Source: Fistulifera solaris
Taxonomy: Eukaryota; Bacillariophyta; Bacillariophyceae; Naviculales; Stauroneidaceae
Assembly: GCA_030295235.1 (NCBI GenBank)
Contig: AP026125.1
Location: 62,001 to 126,000 of the forward strand
DNA: 64,000 nucleotides
Direction: 5' to 3'
Positions 55,953-64,000 of this stretch are shown here, one piece after another (positions within the stretch are counted from its first letter, which is position 1; the number at the start of each line of letters is the position of its first letter). The position numbers and the translations under genes were made by a program. The notes under the pieces were generated by a model. The model searched no databases. It was not told the origin of the DNA and was given only the letters and a program-made list of their open reading frames with translations.

Positions 55953-58602
55953 ATGCGGTCGAGTAGCGCTGAAATAACGTTGATCTTTCTTTCTCTGCTA
56001 TTTTTATCATCGGGAAAAACACTCAACAATAGCGAACGACGACATCGATTACGGCAACAGACCAGAAACAAATCATCTGGCAAGGAGGCGTCTTTTTACG
56101 ATGCAAATGACGAAGAAATAGTGGCTTCAGTCTCAACAGATGGGACTTCACCGTCACCATCGTCGCCCTACACGCCGTCTGTAAAAGGAAAGAAAAATGG
56201 AAAGAAATCGGATGACAAGGAGTCAGTGAGCGGATCGACTAAGAAAGAGGCATCACATTCACATACATCACATACCGTGTCCGTCAATACAGAGTCCATT
56301 TTCAGTGAGGGCAAAGGAGGAGGAGGAGGAGGTAAAGGCCAAGAAGAGGAAATTATCGAAGACGAAGAAGAGGATGACAGCGTTACTAACAATGTGGATG
56401 ACAGTGATGACGATGATTCTTCAACGAGTGGCAAGAAATCAAAGAAAGACTCGAAAAAGTCCAAAAAATCCAAAAAGTCTTCTTCATCTTTTGATTCCTC
56501 AAAATCATCAAAAAAGTATTCTAAGAAATCGAAAAAGCATAAGAACTCAGATGACAAGTCACCTGAAGAAGATTTGGACGTTCCTTCTCCAAGCCAAAGT
56601 CCTTCTGTGATGCCCGCTAGTAGTCTCTTTCCATCCAAGTCACCCGAGAATGCAAATAAAACGTCGGCGCCAACATCTATTGAAAGTGATATTCCCTCGG
56701 AGGGGGCCTGTCGATTCACCGACGAGTTCCGAAGTCGATGATGGACCAACAAAAGCACCAAGCGCAGGAAATTCAACAGCAACTATAGCCCCAGCTGGCT
56801 CTCGCACCGCATCGCCCACGAGAGCGCCAACGACTTCAGCAACCGTTTTGCCCTCGATGAAACCCACGACATCACAAACTGCCGCTCCAACGAGAGCGTC
56901 GGGGCTTATGCCTACTGCAGTACCAACGACAACACAGACATCTCCGCCCAGAGAAGTGACTGAAAGTCCAACGACAGGACTGAGCACTGTAGAATCGCAA
57001 GCACCTTCAGGTCATCCATCGAGTTCACCTACGATCGAAGCAACGAATTTACCAACTTCTGCACCGATTGGTACGGCAACGAACTCATTACAGCCGAGCT
57101 TTGCTCCTTCCGGTGCTTCTACGCAAGAAAGGACACTCGCGCCGACTGGAACTCGTTTGTCGGAAGTGCCGTCGGCCGTGCCCACAATAAACTCTCCAGG
57201 TAATGAGACTGTGGTGCCCAGCACTGAGTCAACGGCTTCATCTCCGCCATCCATAGTTCCAACGACAAATGACTCGACACCGACGAATAGGACCGCAGCA
57301 CCAACTACTAGCTCTACTGCATCAGATGTACCGTCCACAGTCCCAGTCAATGCTTCTTCGCCCAGTCCTGTCCTTTCCTATGCGCCTTCGGTAGTGCCGT
57401 CACTTGTTACTCCCTCTAATCAGAACAACACCGCTGCACCGACGGCCACTACAACACAGAATGTGGTAGAAGGATCTTTTGAAACAGCACTCAATCTGGA
57501 CGAAGTTCCCGAAAAATATCGACAAATCTTTATCGACGCAGCTGCCAAATGGGATAGTGTGATTGTCGGAGACTTGGAGGACTATGTTGTTCGCGAAGCA
57601 GAGCTTGCTATTCCAGATCTTCGTTGTGATCCTGCGTCAATACCTCAAGTGGTGGATGACGTTTACATCTGTGCCTCCTTTCCCGAAGTTGACGGCGTTG
57701 GCAAAATCCTGGGCAGTGCAGGGCCTAGCTTCGCCAGATTCGGCGACTTTGTGCAAACCTCGGTCGGATATATGCAGTTCGACCTTGCTGACGTTGAGAT
57801 TCTGGAGCAGAAGGGGCAACTGGCCGGTACCATTGTAAGTGTGTTTGTTGTGAAGACATCTTGAATTTAACAAACCGAGCGAGTTGCCAACTAACAATAT
57901 TCTTCTATTTGTTTCTTTAAATCGCCAGTTGCACGAAATGGCACACGTGGTAAGTTATCGCTGAAACGAAACGTATCCCAAGCCCAAACCATCGTCGTTT
58001 GAAACTCTAACCATGTTATCTTCAATGCACAGTACGGAATTGGAACTTTGTGGTCCGAGAATCAATTGATCGAAGATTCAGATTCGTGTCCTTATAAATA
58101 CGACTCTCGAGCCAGTGAAGAATATCGAGCTTTGAGTGGATGTGATGCCCCAGTGCCAACCGAGACTGACGGAGAAAAGGGCACGAAATGCTTGCATTGG
58201 GATGAAGATTGTTTTCAATCCGAACTCATGACGGGTGTCAATACCGGTGATCTCGAACTTTCTCGCATTTCCATTGCCGCCTTAGAGGATTTGGGCTACC
58301 AAGTCGATTACAGCCAAGCGACGCCCTTTTCCGCCGAATCCTTATCACCGAGTTGTGTTTGCAATGCGACCAACACCCGATATTTGGAGAATGAAGCGAC
58401 TCGAGTTCAAAGACCATCTGCCGCCAGTCAAGAGGCTCGACAATATGCCATTGACTATGGACGCGCCAAGTTAAAATCGGCGCGATCCACCAACGTGATC
58501 AGCCGCGATCCGAGTCGTATTTACTTGGGAGACAAGATGATTGTTGTATTGTATTGGGACGACGAGAAGGTTAAGTCTGTTTTGGTGACAGATCGTTCCT
58601 GA
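55953..58602 (+). CDS. Leishmanolysin-like (M8) secreted metalloprotease, array gene 4, active site on a microexon
   Basis: Exons 55953-57834, 57930-57950 and 58033-58602. The signal peptide is in LIFLSLLFLSSG. Then come a Gly run with an acidic tract (EEEIIEDEEEDD), a Lys/Ser block at about 56430-56560 (KKSKKDSKKSKKSKKSSSS) and a very long Ser/Thr/Pro/Ala linker of about 270 residues. G5 at 56702-56706 must be G4 to keep frame into PVDSPTSSEVDD. The catalytic domain starts FETALNLDEVPEKYRQIF. LHEMAHV is again on a 21-nt microexon, followed by YGIGTLW, CLHWDED and ELMTG. It ends with YLGDKMIVVLYWDDEK. Closest to gene 3 in sequence and intron plan. Confidence 0.87.
57930..57950 (+). other. 21-nt microexon encoding LHEMAHV (gene 4)
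   Basis: Acceptor AATCGCCAG and donor GTAAGT flank seven codons in phase 0, exactly as in gene 3. Intron lengths here are 95 and 82 bp. Confidence 0.87.
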
Positions 58603-59056
58603 TGAGTCCAAAAGTTTGTATGTTGCTATAGTCTAATCTGCATAAATGTAAAACGTTTCTCATCAGAAGGTGTCGTAGAATTTGATGCGAGCCAAGGGGA
58701 AAGCATGGATTCCTAGATCTCACATGACTCGAGACTCGAGACTCACGATCTATTATTTGATGTTGAAGCGTTGGACTCGATGCGGGACTCCTCCTCCTAC
58801 CGTTTAGATTCATGCCTCCTCCTCATCATCATCTGTACACTATAGCGTAGAATGTACCGGTCATTCTAACCCTTCGACAAAAGATACGCCCCGTTTGTAC
58901 AGTTTCTACGTGGTCTTGCTCTCGATGATGCACACCGACTTTTTTCTCGTTTCCTCCACTTTTTATCACACAAAATAATCTTTCATGCTCTCATTTTCTG
59001 GCGCCTTCCATTCTTGAAAGCCACGCAATCGCTCGTATAAAAACGTAAAAGCCAAC
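58603..59056. other. Intergenic region
   Basis: Nothing recognisable except a short GACTCGAGACTCGAGACTC repeat at about 58727-58745. Leader of the next gene is at its end. Confidence 0.45.
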
Positions 59057-60622
59057 ATGACACCAAGCAATAAGAAGCTCAAGCAAGACGTGCTTGAACT
59101 CATTCCTGAGAATCGAAAGACACCGCCGCAAAGGTCTTTTCGTCGCTGGCGATACGGCGACGATGTCCCTCTGTATCGATTGCGGCGGGAACTAACGCAT
59201 CTGGATGACATTGACTGGGAAAAGTATCGTGAATTCGCCATCTGGCGAGACAATGGGACTGTCATCTGCATTTGCGAGGGTGCTTTCGATTCGTTTTGTT
59301 ACGAGGCTGTCTGCTTCTGGATTTCAAGAGTCGGTAAACCGAATATTAGCGGTGCGATTTTCGGCCTGGTCGTCAGCGACTTTGAAGACTTTTCAAGGGA
59401 GGAAATCAATGAAATGATTGATGACAACATTGCAGAGACGGCTGCCTTTTTCTTGTCTCTCAAAGATGCCGATGGGGACGACGTACGTCTCGAATTCGAT
59501 TGTTTCGATGAAATGAGTCGCTTTGACTTCGCTGCTATTCAACCGGAACATCTTGCTTTGATGTTGAATGCGAATCCCAAGCGACAATTCTCACTGCAAA
59601 ACGGAACATGGAGTCCGGAACAGGCGATAGTCTTGGCGACGAGGTCTTTTCCTTTGAAGTTGAAACTTACTACTTCTATATCAAGAATGAAAAGTTGGTT
59701 TCGTTTCTGCGATAAGGGAGATGCATTTCTAGATGCACTTGAGAAGCGAAGCTCTCCCTTTGGTTCACTCTCTCTTTCCTTCCTGAACAGATGCGACGTG
59801 CCTTTCAGTCCCAATAATATGGGACGCCTTTTGAAATGTCAGTTTGAAAAGCTTGAGATCGGCGTCATGTACCCGGAATTCGAACTCCTTCCGTTTGCCA
59901 CTGAGACTACTGCTCTCGTCTACAAGATTGATTCGGGTTCTTTTCAGGGTCAAGAATTCAGTTCTCTTCGTATAGTGGCGAAAGACCTTCATCTGAAAGT
60001 AATGATCGATGACTGCTACGAGTGGAACTGGGATAAGACGCTGATTTCATTTTTGAAGCGTGTGGCACAGTTAGGCCATTTTGAACGATTGGCTTTGTCG
60101 GTTTGCCACTGGGAAGACGAATTCACTCCTGACTATAATCAAACCAGGCGTGTAACCAAGGTTGCAAAAGCCCTCGTTGATGCCATTCGCGGTAATCCAA
60201 GTCTTTCTTGCTTGGATATGAGTGACCCTGACTCGCTTGTCGAATGGGGCCCTCATATGAAAACTATCTTAAAAGCATTGGAAGAGCACAGTGGTCTTCG
60301 TTCATTCAAGGTGAAGGAGTACCCGCGTCGGCAAGACCCTGAGTATGCCTGGCTACAGCGTCTACTTTCACGCAACCGTAGCATCACAGTTGTAAATCAT
60401 GAAAATCAAAAGATCTCAAACGGATCCAGCATCGACAAGCTCTATGCTCTGAATCGCATTTATTGGGGATCGGAAAGCCTGGTCAAGGAGACTCCAGGGT
60501 TGCGATCGGCACTAGTACCTTCCGCATTGACAGAAAGCTGCTCGAACAGCTTTCAGTTTATTGCTCTGATCTGGTCGGGTCATTCAGACTTGCTCTGTGA
60601 GTTGCTGCATGGTGCACATTGA
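59057..60622 (+). CDS. Hypothetical diatom protein with degenerate leucine-rich repeats, 521 aa
   Basis: Clean single-exon frame starting MTPSNKKLKQDVLELIPEN. From about residue 165 the protein shows spaced Leu/Ile/Phe strands typical of irregular LRR proteins (LKCQFEKLEIGV, FSSLRIVAKDLHLKV, FERLALSVCHW, NPSLSCLDMSD, HSGLRSFKVKEYP). The C-terminus (WLQRLLSRNRSITVVNHENQ, IDKLYALNRIYWG, SNSFQFIALIWSGHSDLLCELL) resembles a tail I have seen in many diatom orphans. No signal peptide. A scaffold role is plausible, not shown. It splits protease genes 4 and 5. Confidence 0.7.
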   Translation: MTPSNKKLKQDVLELIPENRKTPPQRSFRRWRYGDDVPLYRLRRELTHLDDIDWEKYREFAIWRDNGTVICICEGAFDSFCYEAVCFWISRVGKPNISGAIFGLVVSDFEDFSREEINEMIDDNIAETAAFFLSLKDADGDDVRLEFDCFDEMSRFDFAAIQPEHLALMLNANPKRQFSLQNGTWSPEQAIVLATRSFPLKLKLTTSISRMKSWFRFCDKGDAFLDALEKRSSPFGSLSLSFLNRCDVPFSPNNMGRLLKCQFEKLEIGVMYPEFELLPFATETTALVYKIDSGSFQGQEFSSLRIVAKDLHLKVMIDDCYEWNWDKTLISFLKRVAQLGHFERLALSVCHWEDEFTPDYNQTRRVTKVAKALVDAIRGNPSLSCLDMSDPDSLVEWGPHMKTILKALEEHSGLRSFKVKEYPRRQDPEYAWLQRLLSRNRSITVVNHENQKISNGSSIDKLYALNRIYWGSESLVKETPGLRSALVPSALTESCSNSFQFIALIWSGHSDLLCELLHGAH

Positions 60623-62150
60623 GAAGAGGGGTTTTGATTTACCAACAACTCTCAAGGAGTTCGATTGTTATCCTACCACCCCCTATATAGTTCGATTTAG
60701 ATATTGTATTCCTTTGTGCAATCTGAATTAGTCTATCGTGTGACATGAATCGCATCCCAGAGTATCATTACTAGTTGTTAGATTGCTGCGTTTCGATCTT
60801 CAATGTAATTGTGGGGGGAATTCTTTCTTACATCGACCGCTCAGCGAATCCAGGCACGAACCGAAAGCTACTTGAGACAATCACCGGTTCGTCGTGGTTT
60901 GCAGCAATGCGCGATCGTTCGCAATGTCTTCTGCGTCGTCCAAAAGAGCTTCGACGTTACTGTCTCCACTGTTCAGGCATTTGGAATCAAAAAAACCTAT
61001 CCGAGGTCGATTGAAGCTATAGCTCATGAGAAGAAGATACCAAAGGCTTTCTGCTTGTAGATTGGCTCGCAATCATTGCATACCGATCCAGCGACTATAT
61101 CTTTGCAAATTTTTGGCATACAGATTGAATTGAAAAGCCATCACGAACACTTCTGCGATCGAGAGGCGGTCTTATTCGCTAGATGTTGTCTCGTCAACGT
61201 TTGATTGATACACTCTCTGCGCTGTTTCTTTTGAAATATGCTTTCATGCAAAAGACGATATTCTTGAATCGTTTGCGAGCGACACTTTTACGTCGAAGTG
61301 GTAACTTTGAGCTCTTACTAGAAAACATCGAGGCCTTGTCAATCGATTGATAGCAAAAGGCAATGTTACACTCTTCTCCTGTATTTCGGAAGCGACGCTC
61401 GCATCGTAACGTTCTCTCATTATTGACACGGCAGATCGCATCGCAACCGATGTCGCGCATCGTCGTACCCGCGGAAAAATTCCGTGTAAATGAAATCTGT
61501 AGACGTAGCAGCACATACGAAAAGCTGGATGTATTCAAGTCACTTTGCTTTGCTTTTGAGAAACATAACGATGATTGCTTCATCTCATTTTTATACAAAG
61601 TAGCATCACACAAGGGATGAGGTTTGAATTGGGGGTGTGTTCTTTTGTATCTGCCGATGTAATCGTAATTAAATTGTCAACGGCTAAGAAAAATGACCGT
61701 TGTTGTGAACACTAATGACTAAAATGTATCTGCACGATTCAAATTTCAGATTACTGGGACCAAAAGACATAATGAACAGTACTATGCAAAAAGTAAGGAA
61801 CAGTAGCACTGACGCGCCGGTGACATTATGAATTCAGTAATCAGATTTCTGTTCAATAAATAAAAAATTTGAGGTCAAATCGCTCTTAGCTGAAAAGTAC
61901 ATGACGTAGGGCCTTGTATCTTGGATCTTACGAAGTTGTCACATGTTCACTATCACTGCTTCTGCGCACTGTACAGATCACTTCTATACAGTTGACTGTT
62001 TTGTAAGCTTCTCTTTTCGAACCGTATTGAACGCAGTTTCATCTTTTCTTGCATGTTGCGCCGCATCCTCCGCCATGCAACATGCAAACGATGCAACAAG
62101 CAACGAACGTAAAAAAAGAATGGAAGGAACGCAGTTCAATTTTAATAATT
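60623..62150. other. Gene-poor interval before protease gene 5
   Basis: Frames at 60775-61014, 60809-61060, 61194-61613 (minus) and 61363-61620 have no domain or convincing composition. The frame of gene 5 extends upstream to 62049, but those residues (Pro/His/Gln-rich) precede the real signal peptide. Confidence 0.45.
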
Positions 62151-64000
62151 ATGAAATCTCTTCCAGTTCTTTTACTTCCGTTCTTGCTACAAGCTACCTC
62201 GGCAGAGTTATTGCGTGCTGACAAGGCAACAAACCGCGAAGGAAACGATGAAAGCGTGAAGACAGCGCGAGATTCGAAAGCACCTATCCGCAACCGACGT
62301 CTTTTCAATGTATTCAACTTGCAATCGCTCTTGGATGACACGACAAAAACCGAAGAAGTCATTGATGACTCGTCATTTGAGTCGGGTCGTAGCTACTTCA
62401 ACCTTTTCACCAACATTTTTACTGGCGAACGTGAACCGAGTGAGTCACCCGCGAACGAAAAGCCTGCGAATGAGAAGCCGCCCGCGGACAGCAAAGAGGA
62501 GGAGAAAGAAGAAGAAGTCGTGCCGAAAGTAGAAGACACGACTCTGGCTCCGACGCGCGCCCCTGTGGAGAAACAGACAGTTCAGCCGGTCACCGCCGAG
62601 AAGGTAAAGGAAACAGCGAAAAACTTTCTGGAAACGTATACCGGAGGTTGGGTGCCCAAACCGGAAGGAACCTATTCGGAAATCTTCTTGAGTGTGTTTG
62701 CTGCTCGTACGGTGAATCCTACAATCTCGCCGGCTCCTACGATGTCTCCTGCCCCGAGCGCTGTGCCCACAATTCTTCCGGTTGCTGGTACGGAAGGACC
62801 CACAACAACTGTATTCCCTACGACTGGACCCACAACCGCTCCTTCTTTGATTCCATCTTCGCAAATTCAAACAGTTCCCCCATCCGTCTCAGTCCCTCCG
62901 TCACTCGCGCCGAATGATTTAAGCGGTGCACCGACTTCGAGCTTTTCCCCGACTTCGAGCCAATTGCCTACGTTAGTAGGAACTGGAAGCGAGGATCCAA
63001 CTCTTTCGCAAGTACCGACAAGCCTTTCGCCTTCGACATCTTTGGCGCCTTCTCTGGTGCCAAGTTCGAATATCATTGCCTCGATTAAGCCTTCCGTGTC
63101 GGCAGCTCCTTCCATTACCGCGCTGCCATCCGCATCGAGAGCACCTTCGTCAACTGCACAGCCTTCTGGATCGGTGCAGCCTTCTCGATCATCACCTCCG
63201 ACTGTTTCGGAATCTCCTTCCGTGTTGCCCACAAGCAACAGTACTATAAGTGTTCCCCCTAGTTCGGGTCCCACTACGACAATTGCTCCCTCTCTCGCTC
63301 GTGTCGAAGGAGGCTTTACGACCGAACTCAATCTGGATCAAGTGCCCGAAGCATATCGACAAGTGTTTACTGACGCCGCTGCGCGGTGGGATACAGTCAT
63401 CGTGGGCGACTTACAGGACTTTGTCATGACCGAAGCCGACCGCGCTACGGCAGGGTCACGTTGTGATGCTTCCACGATACCTGATGTTATCGATGATGTG
63501 TTTATTTGTTCCAGCCTTCCCAGCATAGACGGCGCCGTGGGAATCCTCGGTTCAGCCGGCCCTCTATTAGGTTTGTTTTGATTGAAGAGATTGCTTTGTT
63601 TTGTTGTGTTGAACAGCGAAAATTTTCGCTCGATTTTTCCTCTTTTTAGCTCCAAACTCATTTTTATTCGTTCTTCGCAGCTCGAAGTGGAGAAATCTTG
63701 CAGACATCTGTCGGATATATGCAGTTTGATTTGGCAGACATCGATATTTTGAATGAAAATGGTCAACTTGCCGGGACAATTGTAAGTTCGACCTTAGATT
63801 TTCTGTCTTAACCCTAACCCTAATTTGTTTTGCAGTGACTTCTTTGTCGTAACCCCTAACCCTAACTCACCGATCATTTTTCCACTTTGTTCAGCTCCAT
63901 GAGATGGCACATGTGGTGAGTAGTCTCAATTCAAGTTCATGACTTTCCTGTCGCAACATATTTGTCTCACTTCAGCGGCTATTGCGTCGTATTCCTTCTG
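62151..64000 (+). CDS. Leishmanolysin-like (M8) secreted metalloprotease, array gene 5 (3' end outside window)
   Basis: ATG 62151 (MKSLPVLLLPFLLQATSA) is chosen because it opens a clean signal peptide; an ATG at 62049 would put 34 polar residues before it. Exons seen: 62151-63570, 63681-63781 and the microexon 63895-63915. The protein lacks the Lys/Ser block of the others and instead has an acidic/Lys segment (PANEKPANEKPPADSKEEEK). A long Pro/Ser/Thr linker follows, then FTTELNLDQVPEAYRQVF. Intron 1 splits an Ala codon after GPLL. The microexon encodes LHEMAHV. The last visible intron starts at 63916 and its acceptor is probably beyond the window. A unique feature is telomere-like CCCTAA repeats in the second intron. 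Confidence 0.85.
63808..63866 (+). repeat. Telomere-like CCCTAA repeats inside an intron
   Basis: Two short blocks, TTAACCCTAACCCTAA at 63808-63823 and AACCCCTAACCCTAAC at 63851-63866, lie in the intron 63782-63894 of protease gene 5. The matching introns of genes 3 and 4 have none. Confidence 0.8.
63895..63915 (+). other. 21-nt microexon encoding LHEMAHV (gene 5)
   Basis: Acceptor TTGTTCAG and donor GTGAGT flank CTC CAT GAG ATG GCA CAT GTG. Phase 0 at both ends if it follows the gene 3 and 4 pattern; the downstream exon is not in the window. Confidence 0.8.

Noticed and set aside
63808-63866. Chromosome end suggested by CCCTAA repeats
   Set aside because: Only two short blocks, lying inside a well-bounded intron with coding sequence on both sides.

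Overview
The window reads as nuclear DNA of a diatom (a photosynthetic stramenopile). The reasons are short GT-AG introns of about 67-140 bp, a chloroplast-type RecA and a GDT1-type transporter that both start with a signal peptide ending in the diatom plastid-import context (A-F at the cleavage site), a pyruvate:NADP+ oxidoreductase fusion, several Ser/Lys/Arg-rich proteins of diatom type, copia-like gag remains, and five tandem secreted M8 metalloproteases with Lys/Ser-rich segments. Genes lie on both strands and are not in operons.

Layout. 0-3.1 kb: the end of a gene and its full tandem paralogue, then QNG1 (queuosine salvage, minus). 3.7-11.1 kb: three low-complexity Ser/Arg-rich proteins of unknown function. 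12.0-12.5 kb: a small diatom-type orphan. 13.2-23.2 kb: two large redox genes on the plus strand, a beta-alpha fused proton-translocating NAD(P) transhydrogenase (3 exons) and a pyruvate:NADP+ oxidoreductase (4 exons). 23.6-25.7 kb: a compact run of unrecognised minus-strand ORFs that looks foreign. 26.2-32.5 kb: unknown genes, a broken copia-type gag, and a tandem pair of paralogues sharing a strongly conserved central block. 33.2-37.0 kb: a decayed non-LTR retrotransposon whose first ORF carries a CXC-type cysteine cluster. 37.3-45.7 kb: a small orphan, CDC14 phosphatase (minus, 3 exons), a large imperfect inverted repeat, two small unknown genes, a lipoate-protein ligase (minus) and a plastid GDT1/PAM71-like transporter (plus). 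46.7-64.0 kb: five leishmanolysin-like secreted protease genes, all plus strand, interrupted by plastid RecA (minus) and an LRR-like orphan.

The strongest biological observation is in the protease array. Genes 3, 4 and 5 carry the zinc-binding HEMAH motif alone on a 21-nt phase-0 microexon between two short introns. Skipping that exon would give an in-frame protein without its active site. Genes 1 and 2 have the first of these introns but not the second. Four of the five proteins also carry a Lys/Ser-rich silaffin-like stretch behind the signal peptide, which suggests secreted proteases held at the silica wall.

One technical caution governs the annotation. At least fifteen otherwise good genes are broken by single-base changes, most of them in homopolymers (for example A7 where A6 keeps the frame). 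This is the pattern of an unpolished long-read assembly, so most broken genes here are probably intact in the organism. Spans below are given across such breaks and each break is located.
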